Shown in pieces: positions 31,569 through 40,063 of a stretch of DNA of 64,000 bases (position 1 is its first letter; each line of letters opens with the position of its first letter). The stretch covers positions 1,116,001 to 1,180,000 of the forward strand of contig CAVTOD010000005.1 of assembly GCA_963736305.1 (NCBI GenBank), written 5' to 3'. Made by a program: the position numbers and the translations under genes. The notes beneath the pieces are model-generated. The model worked only from the letters and a program-made list of their open reading frames with translations, was not told where the DNA came from and ran no database searches. Origin of the DNA: DASUPK01 sp963736305 (GTDB taxonomy: Bacteria; Actinomycetota; Thermoleophilia; Solirubrobacterales; 70-9).

Positions 31569-32017
31569 TACCGGCGCTCGAACGTGCCCATCAGCTGGGC
31601 CTTGCCGAGCACGTGCCCGTCCAGCGCAGCCTCCAACTGCTCCCTCGAGGCTCCCGGCTCCAGGTCCAGCGCCGAGTCGAGCGCGTGGAGCTCGTGGAAG
31701 TACCGGTGCGCTCCGTGGCCGGGCGGCGGGGCGGGGCCCATGTATCCGGGCTCGCCGCGGCCGTTGGCGCCCTCGGCGGGAGCGGCGGCTCCCTCGTCGA
31801 GGCCACCGGGCTCGGGATCGATGTTCCACGCGACCCAGTGCGTGAAATCGCCGGACGGCGCATCGGGGTCGTGCACGATCAATGCGAGGGAACGCGTGCC
31901 CTCGGGCAGGAAGGTCCATGCGAGGGGGGGCGAGACGTTCTTTCCATCGCCGCTGTACTTGGCGGGAATGGGCGCGCCGTCGGCGAAAGCGGTGCTGGTC
32001 AACTCGGGATCCGGCAT
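31568..32017 (-). CDS. YbhB/YbcL family PEBP-like protein
   Basis: A 149-residue phosphatidylethanolamine-binding-protein-fold member. Typical motifs: FADGAPIPAKYSGDGKNVSPPLAW near the N-terminus (positions about 10-33, ligand-site region), IVHDPDAPSGDFTHWVAWNI and GPAPPPGHGAHRYFHELHALD. The bacterial role is unclear (inhibitor or binder of small anions or lipids). The start at 32017 fits family N-termini; an ATG at 32056 would add 13 residues. Convergent with the ceramide-synthase-like gene. Confidence 0.88.
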   Translation of the reverse strand: MPDPELTSTAFADGAPIPAKYSGDGKNVSPPLAWTFLPEGTRSLALIVHDPDAPSGDFTHWVAWNIDPEPGGLDEGAAAPAEGANGRGEPGYMGPAPPPGHGAHRYFHELHALDSALDLEPGASREQLEAALDGHVLGKAQLMGTFERR

Positions 32018-32078
32018 TAACTGTGGGTTCCCGCCGCTACTTCGGAGAAAACCCATTTGGAGGGTCTTGACCCGCCTT

Positions 32079-32084
32079 TAGGAT
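32079..32084 (+). promoter_or_regulatory. -10 element of the small membrane-protein gene
   Basis: TAGGAT ends 8 nt before the ATG at 32093, which favours it over the ATG at 32087. Confidence 0.45.
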
Positions 32085-32092
32085 GAATGCCG

Positions 32093-32374
32093 ATGAGTGA
32101 GGAGCTTCAGGCCACCGACGAGGTGATCGAGGCGGAGCCGGTCCGGCCGCTGCCGGTCCGTTCCGAGAGCCGGACGATCGAGATCTGGGGACGCGAGGTC
32201 GGCCCCCTTGCGGTAGCCGCCGCCGGCGGTGCGGCCGCCGGCGTCGCGGTCATCGCCGTTGCCCGCGCTGCGCGCTCGCCGAGGCGCCCTCCCCGGCGAG
32301 GGCTGTTCCGCCGTCGCGAGAAGGTCGTCGCCAGCCGCAGCTTCCTGGTCGACGTCCACGTCCTCGGCCGCTAG
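32093..32374 (+). CDS. Small single-helix membrane protein
   Basis: 93 residues: an acidic N-terminus, one Ala/Gly-rich transmembrane helix (about 38-57), a very basic stretch (RSPRRPPRRGLFRRREK) and a hydrophobic end (SRSFLVDVHVLGR). No family recognised. It is followed 5 bp later by an AlkA-like gene. Confidence 0.65.
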   Translation: MSEELQATDEVIEAEPVRPLPVRSESRTIEIWGREVGPLAVAAAGGAAAGVAVIAVARAARSPRRPPRRGLFRRREKVVASRSFLVDVHVLGR

Positions 32375-32379
32375 ATCTG

Positions 32380-33366
32380 GTGGTCCTCGAGGAGCGCGTC
32401 CTGCCGCGGTGGCCGTACCGGCTGCCGCGCGGCAGCGGTGGCGACGGCGTCGTGCGCTCCCGGGAGAAGGTGGCCGAGCGCCTGCTCCACGTCGGCGACC
32501 GTCCGGTGAGGGCGCGCTGGTGGCGAACTCGGGAGGGCTATGTTCAAATCCGGGCCGAGTCGGTCGAGCCGGCCTCGGTCGATCATCCGATCTCTGTCGC
32601 GGACGCTCCGCCACCCGACGAGGTCCCACCGGCGGGAGAGTCCGAGCTCGGCATCGCAATCGAGCGGATGCGCTTCGCACTCGCGGTCGAGGACGACATG
32701 GAGGAGTTCTTCCAGACCTTCAAGCGCGACCCTCTACTCGGCCCGGCGATCCATCACACGCCCTGGGTGCGGCCGAGGCGCCGGCCGTGGCCCTGGGAAG
32801 CGCTCTGCTGGGCGATCACCGCGCAGCTGATCCAGGCATCAAGGGCCGCTGAGATCCAGCGCCGCATCGTCCGCCGCTGGGCGCCGAGACACCTGCCTGC
32901 CGACCACACGGCGCCGAAACGACGCCGGGATCCATGGCCGCTCCGCGACGTCCCCTCGGCCGCCGTGATCGCCGGCCGGGCTCCCGCCGAGCTCGCCTCG
33001 ATGGATCTGAGCCAGGGCCGCTCGGTGGCGATGGTGCACTGCGCGCGGGAGGTGGCGCGGGGGCGGGCCGACCTCTCAGACCCGAATGCCGACCGCCGAT
33101 TGCTCGCGATCCCAGAGATCGGGCCGTGGACGATGCAGTGCCTCGGGCTCCACGGCCGCGGCGACCCGGACTCGCTGCCTGCCGGTGACCTGGCCTACGT
33201 GAAGTTGGTCGGCCATCTCGCCGGACTGGGCCGCCGGGCCACGGTTCCGGAGGTCGAGCAGTACTTCGCCCCGTACGCCCCCTTCCGCGGCCTGGCGGGC
33301 GCCTATGCGCTGGCCGGCTGGCACAAGGCCATGGGCGCCGGACCGCCCGCTCGGCTCGCGGCCTGA
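32380..33366 (+). CDS. AlkA-like DNA-3-methyladenine glycosylase (HhH-GPD)
   Basis: A 328-residue DNA repair enzyme excising alkylated bases. The C-terminal half has the helix-hairpin-helix (LLAIPEIGPWTMQCLGL, about 243-260) and the downstream catalytic-Asp loop (DSLPAGDLAYVK, about 267-278). The N-terminal 90 residues form the beta domain of AlkA in divergent form. GTG start, no clear ribosome site; probably coupled to the small membrane-protein gene just upstream. Confidence 0.85.
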   Translation: MVLEERVLPRWPYRLPRGSGGDGVVRSREKVAERLLHVGDRPVRARWWRTREGYVQIRAESVEPASVDHPISVADAPPPDEVPPAGESELGIAIERMRFALAVEDDMEEFFQTFKRDPLLGPAIHHTPWVRPRRRPWPWEALCWAITAQLIQASRAAEIQRRIVRRWAPRHLPADHTAPKRRRDPWPLRDVPSAAVIAGRAPAELASMDLSQGRSVAMVHCAREVARGRADLSDPNADRRLLAIPEIGPWTMQCLGLHGRGDPDSLPAGDLAYVKLVGHLAGLGRRATVPEVEQYFAPYAPFRGLAGAYALAGWHKAMGAGPPARLAA

Positions 33367-33434
33367 AGCAAGCGGGGAGTCCACGGACACGATCGCCCTG
33401 TTAGGCGCGGCGCACCTGCGGGTACCCGGAGAGC

Positions 33435-34424
33435 ATGCGCTACTTCTACGGAGCGGCTCACGAGCAGTTTCCTCCCGAGGACCTGCTCAAGCAGGCGGTC
33501 GGGGCGGAGCGCGCCGGATTTGACGGCGTCGCATGCAGCGACCACCTCCAGCCCTGGTGGGAGCCCGGCGAGTCCGGGCACGCATGGGTATGGCTGGGAG
33601 CCGCGGGACAGGCCACGGACGGCCTCGCAATCGGTACCGCTGTGACGCCGCCCGGACCTCGTTACCACCCCGTGCTGATCGCGCAGGCATGGGCGACCCT
33701 CGAGCGGATGTTCCCCGGTCGCCCGTTCATCGGCATCGGTTCGGGCGAGTCACTGAACGAGTCCCCGCTCGCCGCGATCTGGCCACCTGTGTCGGAGCAG
33801 GTCGAGCGAATGGAGGAGGGGCTGGAGATCATCCGCCGTCTCTTCGATGGAGAGCGCCTGACTTACGACGGGCGTCACTTCGAGACCGACGAGGCGATCC
33901 TTCATACCCGCCCGAACCGACGGCCGCCGATCTACGTCTCCGCATTCGGCCCAAGGGCGGCTGGCGTCGCCGCCCGTTGGGCCGATGGGCTGTGGACGCT
34001 GGGCGACCCGGAGTCCGCCCCCGAGGTGATCGACGCCTACAAGGGCGCCTGCGAGGACGCCGGCAAGGAGCCAGGCGAGATCGTGCTGCAGGCGCAGTTC
34101 TCGTGGGCGGAGGACGACGACGCTGCACTGGAGGGCGCCCGCGTCTGGAAGGGCGCTCAGCCGGACGAGCACTACACCGACGACTGGCACCGCCCGACGG
34201 ACATGTTCGAGAACGGCGAGAAGCAGGTCTCGGATGACGACCTCAAGGAGTCTCTGATCATCTCCTCCGACCCCGAGGTGCACGCTGACCGCATCCGCGA
34301 GGTCGAGCAGCTCGGGGCCACCACGACGATGCTGATGAACTGCTCCGGTGCCGACCCACACGGGGCTGTCGAGGTCTACGGCAGCAAGGTGCTGCCCGCC
34401 CTCGCCAAGTCGACGGCGCGCTAA
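33435..34424 (+). CDS. F420-dependent LLM-class oxidoreductase (TIGR03557-type)
   Basis: A 329-residue luciferase-like TIM barrel related to F420-dependent glucose-6-phosphate dehydrogenase. Typical features: MRYFYGAAHEQFPPEDLL at the start, CSDHLQPWW, GTAVTPPGPRYHP, FIGIGSGESLNE and ISAFGPRA-like IYVSAFGPRAAG. It uses the deazaflavin F420; the substrate is unknown. TACCCG, 6 nt before ATG, may be the -10. Its stop overlaps that of the convergent binding-protein gene. Confidence 0.88.
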   Translation: MRYFYGAAHEQFPPEDLLKQAVGAERAGFDGVACSDHLQPWWEPGESGHAWVWLGAAGQATDGLAIGTAVTPPGPRYHPVLIAQAWATLERMFPGRPFIGIGSGESLNESPLAAIWPPVSEQVERMEEGLEIIRRLFDGERLTYDGRHFETDEAILHTRPNRRPPIYVSAFGPRAAGVAARWADGLWTLGDPESAPEVIDAYKGACEDAGKEPGEIVLQAQFSWAEDDDAALEGARVWKGAQPDEHYTDDWHRPTDMFENGEKQVSDDDLKESLIISSDPEVHADRIREVEQLGATTTMLMNCSGADPHGAVEVYGSKVLPALAKSTAR

Positions 34425-35428
34425 GGCAGCAGCTCGTTGGTGAGGATGTCGCTCGTCCTCGGGGCGGACGAGATCAGGTCGTGGTCGGCCATCCAGTCGG
34501 CGTACTCCCGCCACTCATGCGGATCCATGAACCCGTAGGGGCGGCCGGGCGATCCGGCGAGCAGGGGCAGAGTCGCATCGACCTCCGCGCGCGTCTGCAT
34601 GGGGTCGAGGCCCTTCCCCGCCATGAGGACGGCATTGGCAGCCTCCTGGGGATGCGCGGTCGCGTATGAGGTGCCCTGCGCGAGCGCAGAGATGAAGCTG
34701 CGGATCGCCTCGGGGTGCTGATCGACGGTCGAGCGCCTGGCGACCAGGACGAGCTCGTCATATGTCGGCACGCCGAGCTGGTCCACGGGGACGATGCGCG
34801 GGTCGAGGCCCCGCTGCTGGAGATCAACGCCCTCGACGTTCCGGAACCCGCCCAGGATTGCGTCGACGCGGCCGGCGATCAGGGTTGGCAAGAGGTTGAG
34901 CCCGACGTTGACCTCGTTCGCTGCGGATGCCGGCAGGCCCGCTCTCTGCAGGACGGTCTCGAAATAATCGCTCTGGTACGGGATGCCGGCCGTCCCCACG
35001 GTCTTTCCCCGCAGGCCGGCGGCGCTCGCGATTCCGGCCTTCGGCAGGGAGATCAGCGAGGTGAGCGGCCGGTTGACGATGGCGCCGACCGCCTGGACAT
35101 CCAGACCCTTGTCCTGTGCCAGCAGGACCTCGGGCTCGTATGACACGGCAAGGTCGGATCGCCCGGCGGCGACCTCCTTGATCGGCGCCGAGGGGTCCGA
35201 CGGGACCTGCGGCTGGACGTCGAGGCCCGCCTGCTTGAAGAACCCTCGGTCGAGCGCGCTGTAGATCCCTGCGTGGTCGGGATTGACATACCAGTCGAGA
35301 TCGAGCGTGAACGGCTGGGGATTGGACGGGGAGCCGGTCGAGGGCTCGTTCCCGCCCCCGCATGCGGAGAGGGCCAGCGCCACCGCGCCCATCGCGACGA
35401 CCACGGCGATCCGGACGATCCGGCTCAT
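34421..35428 (-). CDS. thiY: ABC transporter substrate-binding lipoprotein (NMT1/THI5-like), thiamine precursor
   Basis: A 335-residue lipoprotein. The signal peptide ends LALSACGGG (Cys about residue 23), then an NMT1/THI5-like fold: LDLDWYVNPDHAGIYSALD, AGLDVQPQVPSDPSAPIKEV and IVGTAGIPYQSDYFE-like segments. ThiY-type proteins bind formylaminopyrimidine or hydroxymethylpyrimidine. The TPP riboswitch at the head of the operon argues for a thiamine precursor. The ATG overlaps the permease stop by 4 bp (ATGA). The open frame runs further upstream inside the permease gene and is not coding there. Confidence 0.88.
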   Translation of the reverse strand: MSRIVRIAVVVAMGAVALALSACGGGNEPSTGSPSNPQPFTLDLDWYVNPDHAGIYSALDRGFFKQAGLDVQPQVPSDPSAPIKEVAAGRSDLAVSYEPEVLLAQDKGLDVQAVGAIVNRPLTSLISLPKAGIASAAGLRGKTVGTAGIPYQSDYFETVLQRAGLPASAANEVNVGLNLLPTLIAGRVDAILGGFRNVEGVDLQQRGLDPRIVPVDQLGVPTYDELVLVARRSTVDQHPEAIRSFISALAQGTSYATAHPQEAANAVLMAGKGLDPMQTRAEVDATLPLLAGSPGRPYGFMDPHEWREYADWMADHDLISSAPRTSDILTNELLP

Positions 35429-36207
35429 GTGCGCGTCACCCCGCGGTTGTCCCAGGTGATCACCCTTCGCTCGATCAGAGAGACGAGCGCGAAGAGGAGG
35501 ATCGCCATCACCGAGAGGAGCGTGATCGCGGCGAACATCCGGGCGGTCAGCAGGTTGCTCGAGGCGATCAGGATCTGATGTCCGAGACCCGAGCCGGCTC
35601 CGGCCCACTCGGCGAAGACGGCGCCGATCACCGCCACGGCGATCGCGATCTTCGTGCCGCTGAAGAAGAACGGCAGGGCGGAGGGAAGCTCTACGCGGGT
35701 GAGGATCTGACCGCGGCTCGCGCCAAGGGTCCGCATCATCGTGATCAGCTGGGGATCGACGGACTGGAGGCCGTCGAGGGTGTTGACGGTGACGGGGAAG
35801 AAGCAGACCAGGGCGATCAGCAGGACCTTCGGCCCGAGCCCGAAGCCGAACCAGACGATCAGGATCGGGGCGATCGCCACCGGCGGAATCGTCTGCGAGG
35901 CGACCAGGAGCGGATAGAAGGCCCGCCGCAGGGTGTCGGAGAGGTGGAGGATCACAGCGAAGAGGAAGCCGGCCGCAAGTGCGCACAGGAAGCCGAGCAG
36001 GACCTCACGCAGGGTGACCCAGGAATCGTCGGCGAGGAGGGACCGGTCGCGCCACAGCGAGGTCGCGATGTCACTCGGAGCCGGGACGAGGAAATCCTCG
36101 ATGTTGAGGGCGTTGGAGATCATGTCCCAGCGCGCCGCGAGCTCCCAGGCGCCGAGGAGGATCAGGATCACGGCCGCAGGGGCCAGATAGATGCGCGCGC
36201 GGCTCAT
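35425..36207 (-). CDS. thiX: ABC transporter permease, thiamine-precursor type
   Basis: A 260-residue inner-membrane permease of the SsuC/TauC/ThiX family, with about six helices and the EAA-like loop MMRTLGASRGQILTRVELPSAL (about 160-180) that docks the ATPase. It overlaps genes on both sides by 4 bp, so it is the middle gene of a tightly coupled operon. Confidence 0.88.
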   Translation of the reverse strand: MSRARIYLAPAAVILILLGAWELAARWDMISNALNIEDFLVPAPSDIATSLWRDRSLLADDSWVTLREVLLGFLCALAAGFLFAVILHLSDTLRRAFYPLLVASQTIPPVAIAPILIVWFGFGLGPKVLLIALVCFFPVTVNTLDGLQSVDPQLITMMRTLGASRGQILTRVELPSALPFFFSGTKIAIAVAVIGAVFAEWAGAGSGLGHQILIASSNLLTARMFAAITLLSVMAILLFALVSLIERRVITWDNRGVTRT

Positions 36208-37049
36208 CGCGCCGCCTCCATCAGGCTGCGGAGCGCGCGCTCCTTGAGCTCCGCGAACACCGGCGCGGTCACGGCCGCGGCGCGGTCGGGCGCGCGAGGA
36301 CCCTCGATGTCGATCCGGTCAGCGACGCTGGTCGGCCGCGAGCCGAGCACCAGGACGCGGTCGGCGAGATAGAGGGCCTCCTCGACGTCGTGGGTGACGA
36401 GGAGAACCGTGTGTCGGTCGGGGCCGAGGACACCGGCGAGCCAGCTCTGCATCTCCGCCCGCGTGATCGCGTCCAGCGAAGCGAAGGGTTCGTCGAGGAG
36501 CAGCACCGGGCGCCCCGCCATCAGCGTGCGGAGGAAGGCGACCCGCTGGCGCATTCCACCGGAGAGCTGATCGGGCCGCGTGCTCTCGAAGCCCGCCAGG
36601 CCGAGCCGCTCGAAGTGAGCGCCGGCCCGCTTGCGGGCATCGGCACGGGAGACTCCTGCGACCCTCAGGGCGAGCGCCGCGTTGTCGAGCGCGGATAACC
36701 AGGGAAGGAGCAGGTCGCGCTGCGGCATGTAGGCGCAGCTCTCGAGGCGCGCGGCGGGATCCGTCTGCCCAGCCACCGAGACGGTACCCTCATCCGGGGC
36801 CCGAAGCCCCGCGACAAGCTCGAGCAGGGTCGTCTTCCCGCAGCCCGACGGCCCGACGATCCCGACCACCTCGCCGGGCTCGGCCTCGACATCGAGTCGC
36901 TCGATCACTCGCAGCTCGCCGAAGGAATGAGCCAGCCCGGTGAGGCGCACCGATGCCCCCCCGATCGCATCCGGCTGATTGGCTCTTCCTGGCCCGGTTC
37001 GGCCGTCGACGGCCGCGTCCGGAGTGCCTTCGCGAAGTCTTGTCTGCAT
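36204..37049 (-). CDS. thiZ: ABC transporter ATPase, thiamine-precursor type
   Basis: 281 residues; SsuB/ThiZ-like ATPase. Walker A GPSGCGKTTLLEL (about 69-81), signature LSGGMRQRVAFLRTL, Walker B VLLLDEPFASLD and LLVTHDVEEAL. The first 35 residues are a non-conserved leader. ATG 37049 follows GGAGGGAGC, which is also the last segment of the TPP riboswitch, so translation initiation is probably what the riboswitch controls. Confidence 0.88.
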   Translation of the reverse strand: MQTRLREGTPDAAVDGRTGPGRANQPDAIGGASVRLTGLAHSFGELRVIERLDVEAEPGEVVGIVGPSGCGKTTLLELVAGLRAPDEGTVSVAGQTDPAARLESCAYMPQRDLLLPWLSALDNAALALRVAGVSRADARKRAGAHFERLGLAGFESTRPDQLSGGMRQRVAFLRTLMAGRPVLLLDEPFASLDAITRAEMQSWLAGVLGPDRHTVLLVTHDVEEALYLADRVLVLGSRPTSVADRIDIEGPRAPDRAAAVTAPVFAELKERALRSLMEAAR

Positions 37050-37140
37050 GCTCCCTCCGCGCGCATTACCGCACAGGTTCAAAGGGTCAGCGGAGGGATG
37101 GTTTCCGCTATCTCAGCCCGCACATCCCGCGAGCCCCCCT
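37050..37140 (-). ncRNA. TPP riboswitch (THI element)
   Basis: On the minus strand the element reads GGGATGTGCGGGCTGAGA, then ACCCTTTGAACCTG, then GCGGTAATGCGC and GGAGGGAGC. CTGAGA (37116 to 37111) and CCCTTTGAACC are the conserved pyrimidine-sensor and pyrophosphate-sensor cores. GCTC at about 37132 can pair with GAGC at 37050-37053 as P1. The ribosome site lies within the 3' strand, and the start codon follows at once. TPP binding would hide the ribosome site and shut off the transporter. GATACCC around 37148 may be the -10. Confidence 0.88.
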
Positions 37141-37167
37141 GTTGGGTATCACCGAGTCTACTCGCGG

Positions 37168-37173
37168 TAGGTT
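37168..37173 (+). promoter_or_regulatory. -10 element of the CYTH gene
   Basis: TAGGTT ends 6 nt before the GTG at 37180. Back to back with the riboswitch promoter. Confidence 0.5.
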
Positions 37174-37179
37174 GCGGCG

Positions 37180-37653
37180 GTGGAGGTCGAGCGCAAATTC
37201 CTGGTGGCGGATCCGCCCGATCTCGCTGGGACCGATGCGGATCAGATCGACCAGGGCTACCTGGCGGTCGGGGCGGATGATGAGGTGAGGGTCCGCCGCA
37301 AGGGGGACCGGCTCCTGCTGACGGCGAAGCGGGGCTCCGGGCTCTCGCGCCAGGAGGCGGAGATCGAGCTCGACCGTGAAAGCTTCGACGAGCTCTGGCA
37401 ACTCACCGAGGGCCGGCGGCTCCACAAGCGCCGGCACGTGATCCCGCAGGGCGACCTGAAGATCGAGGTGGACGTCTATGGCGGCGAGCTGGAGGGCCTG
37501 ACGGTCGCGGAGGTCGAGTTCTCCTCCGAGGAGGAGGCGAAGGCCTTCAATCCGCCCGAGTGGCTCGGCGAGGAGGTCACGGGCGATCATCGCTACCTGA
37601 ATGAGACCCTCGCGACCGTCGGCGCCCCGTCGGGTCGATTCTTGTCGCACTGA
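37180..37653 (+). CDS. CYTH domain protein (triphosphate tunnel metalloenzyme)
   Basis: 157 residues. Begins with the diagnostic EVERKFLV (residues 2-9, ExExK), then VRVRRKGDRLLLTAKRG, EIELDRESFDEL and EVDVYGGELEGL. The tunnel fold binds triphosphate chains; members hydrolyse tripolyphosphate, ATP or thiamine triphosphate. A CHAD gene follows 78 bp later, a frequent polyphosphate pairing, often fused. A thiamine-phosphate role next to the TPP-controlled operon is also conceivable. Confidence 0.9.
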   Translation: MEVERKFLVADPPDLAGTDADQIDQGYLAVGADDEVRVRRKGDRLLLTAKRGSGLSRQEAEIELDRESFDELWQLTEGRRLHKRRHVIPQGDLKIEVDVYGGELEGLTVAEVEFSSEEEAKAFNPPEWLGEEVTGDHRYLNETLATVGAPSGRFLSH

Positions 37654-37731
37654 CTAGTCGGGTTGCTCGGATCACGGCGTTTTTACATCGCGGGGCGTTA
37701 ATTCCGCACCCTTATGTGGCAGTAACTGTCT

Positions 37732-38745
37732 ATGGCGTCCACGCGTGACAAGACCGCTGCTCCGGCCGCAGCCGGGACCGCGGCCGCAGCGGCCGCCGGA
37801 TTCGGGATCAAGAAGCTGCGCGACTCCGACGGCGAGGCGGCCGGCTCGAGCGCCTACCGCCTCCTCGAGGGCGAGCCGGTCGGTCCGGGGATCAAGCGCG
37901 TGATCGCCGCCCAGGTGGACGACGCGATCACACAGCTGCGCGGCGAGGCGGGGACCGAGCCGGCGGATGCGATCCACGAGGCGCGCAAGGACATGAAGAA
38001 GGTCCGCTCCGCTCTCCGGCTGGTCCGCGACGCCCTCGGCGACGACGTCTGGCGCCGGGAGAACGACCACTACCGCGAGGCCGCCAGGCAGCTGAGCAGC
38101 CACCGCGATGCCGAGATCCTGGTCGAAGCCCTGGACGAGCTCGGCGAGCGCTTCGGCCCGACCGCCCGGGACCGGTTCGGCGCGCTGCGCGGCCAGCTCG
38201 ACGAGGAGAACCGGGCGGCACAGGACAACGGCATGCTCGAGCGCACCATGGCGGGAGCGGCGGCAGAGCTGGCCGCGGGACGGTCTCGGATCGACGGGCT
38301 GTCCCTCGAGGGCGACGATTGGGAGCTGCTCGCTCCCGGCCTCCACCGCACCTACCGGCGGGGACGCAAGCGCCTGCGCGCGGTCGAGGAGGAGGCCAGC
38401 GTCAGCAACCTGCACGAGCTGCGGAAGCGGGTCAAGGACCTCTGGTATCAGCTGCGCCTGATCCGCGAGGCCGACCGGCCGATGATCGGGGCGCTCGCCG
38501 ACCACGCACACGATCTCTCCGACCATCTCGGCGACGACCACGACCTGGCCCTGCTCCGCGAGCAGGTAAAGCGGCGCCGCGACGCGTTCGCGAGCCCGGC
38601 CGACCAGCGGCACCTGCTCCAGGAGATCGACCAGCGGCGCGGCGAGCTGCAGTTCGCCGCCATCTCACTGGGGGAGCGGATCTACGCCGAGAAGCCGAAG
38701 AAGTTCAGGAGTCGACTCGCGAAGCGCTACCGGCGATCACGTTGA
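37732..38745 (+). CDS. CHAD domain protein
   Basis: 337 residues. After an Ala-rich N-terminus (about 1-25) comes a long helical bundle with conserved His and Arg/Lys: DAIHEARKDMKKVRSALRLVRD (about 82-103), SHRDAEILVEAL, NLHELRKRVKDLWYQLRLIRE and DDHDLALLREQV. CHAD proteins bind polyphosphate granules. The C-terminus is very basic. The last 41 bp overlap the convergent VWA gene. Confidence 0.92.
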   Translation: MASTRDKTAAPAAAGTAAAAAAGFGIKKLRDSDGEAAGSSAYRLLEGEPVGPGIKRVIAAQVDDAITQLRGEAGTEPADAIHEARKDMKKVRSALRLVRDALGDDVWRRENDHYREAARQLSSHRDAEILVEALDELGERFGPTARDRFGALRGQLDEENRAAQDNGMLERTMAGAAAELAAGRSRIDGLSLEGDDWELLAPGLHRTYRRGRKRLRAVEEEASVSNLHELRKRVKDLWYQLRLIREADRPMIGALADHAHDLSDHLGDDHDLALLREQVKRRRDAFASPADQRHLLQEIDQRRGELQFAAISLGERIYAEKPKKFRSRLAKRYRRSR

Positions 38746-40060
38746 CGAAGTTCTCGAGGTGCTTTGTGGTCCAGCACTCGAAGGCGCCGTCGCAGTAGGG
38801 CTCGTAGGCCGCCATCACCGAGTCTCCGTAGTTCCAGTAGAGCTTCGGCTCTGGATTGAGCCAGAAGGTGCGTCCGGCGTGCTCGGCGATCGCGCCGAAG
38901 GTGGCGGCATGCGGCTCCCGGCCGTTGGTGCGTGCGTCGCCCAGGACGATCACGGTCGACCGGGGCCCCAGGTCTTCGGCGATCTCCTCGCCGAACTCGA
39001 GCCACACCCGGCCGTAGTCGGTGTAGCCCGAGACGTCGGCGACCCCGCCCTCTGATGAGACCCGCTCCGAGATCTTCCGGAAGTCCCGCTCGTGCTCGAA
39101 GATGTCGGTCACCTCGCTGATCCGCTCGATGAAGACGAAGCTGCGGAGCTTGCGGAACGAGTCGTGCAGCGCGTGCAGCACCGAGAGGAAGAACACGCTC
39201 GCGCTGCTCACCGACGTCGAGACGTCGCAGAGCACGTAGATCTCCGGGCGCCGGGGGCGTTTTGGCCGGTAGCGGAGGTTCAACGGGACGCCGCCGGTCT
39301 CGAGCGAGGCCCTCATCGTGCGGCGAACGTCGACGTGACGCCCGCGGGCGCGCCCGCGCTGCTCGTGGCCGAGCGTCGCGATTCGCCTCTTCAGCTGGGC
39401 GACCGCACGGTGGACGGCGGTCAGGTCCTGGGCGGGGCTGCTGGGCAGCGTCCGGTCGAGCTCCGCGAGCGGCCTGGAGGGCGGCAGCTTGCCGGTCCGC
39501 TCGATGGTCGCCCGCTCCAGCTCGCGGCGCAGGTAGCGCTCGAACTGGCGGATGTTGTCGGGGTCGAGCGCAGGCTGATCGTCGTCGTTTCGCCGGCCCC
39601 CCGCCTGGAGGTCGAGCGCCCTGCGAATTCGCTGGACGTCCACCCCGATCACCCCGGAGCGCTCGCCCTGCCGGCCGAACGCCGTCATCGCGAGGCGCGC
39701 CAGGTCGCGCATCTCGCCGTCGTTGCCCTCGAAGATCGCGCGGCGGATCGCCTCGCGCAGCTCATCGAGGTCGATCCGGTCGCCGGAGCCCTCGAAGCGC
39801 TCGTCCTCGATTCCCCGGTCGAGCGCCTCGGTCTCCGCGGCTCGGAAGAAGTGGCGGTCGAAGAGCAGCTCGAAGATGCGGCGGTCCTCCTGCGACTTGG
39901 CGATCGTCGCCGCGAGGGACTCCCGGAAGTCGCGCTGATCGGTCCAGCTCACCTCGTCGAGCGCGGCGAAGGCGTCGAGGATCTCGGACGTGCCGACGGC
40001 GACGCCCTCCGAGCGGAGATCCTCGAAGAAGGCGAGCAGGCTGCCCGCGGTCGTGCTCAT
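38705..40060 (-). CDS. VWA-domain protein, CoxE-like
   Basis: 451 residues. The N-terminal half is helical and charged (about 1-260). The C-terminal VWA domain has the metal-ion-dependent adhesion site DVSTSVSS (about residue 278, DxSxS) and YTDYGRVWLEF. CoxE-like proteins act with MoxR ATPases as chaperones or insertases for metalloenzymes. It lies 3 bp after the MoxR gene, so they form an operon. No CO dehydrogenase is nearby, so the client is unknown. Confidence 0.9.
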   Translation of the reverse strand: MSTTAGSLLAFFEDLRSEGVAVGTSEILDAFAALDEVSWTDQRDFRESLAATIAKSQEDRRIFELLFDRHFFRAAETEALDRGIEDERFEGSGDRIDLDELREAIRRAIFEGNDGEMRDLARLAMTAFGRQGERSGVIGVDVQRIRRALDLQAGGRRNDDDQPALDPDNIRQFERYLRRELERATIERTGKLPPSRPLAELDRTLPSSPAQDLTAVHRAVAQLKRRIATLGHEQRGRARGRHVDVRRTMRASLETGGVPLNLRYRPKRPRRPEIYVLCDVSTSVSSASVFFLSVLHALHDSFRKLRSFVFIERISEVTDIFEHERDFRKISERVSSEGGVADVSGYTDYGRVWLEFGEEIAEDLGPRSTVIVLGDARTNGREPHAATFGAIAEHAGRTFWLNPEPKLYWNYGDSVMAAYEPYCDGAFECWTTKHLENFVNVIAGSASRVDS

Positions 40061-40063
40061 CGG

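Noticed and set aside
32541..32556. GTTCAAATCC resembling a tRNA T-loop
   Set aside because: Lies within the AlkA-like gene in frame with conserved coding; no matching stems.
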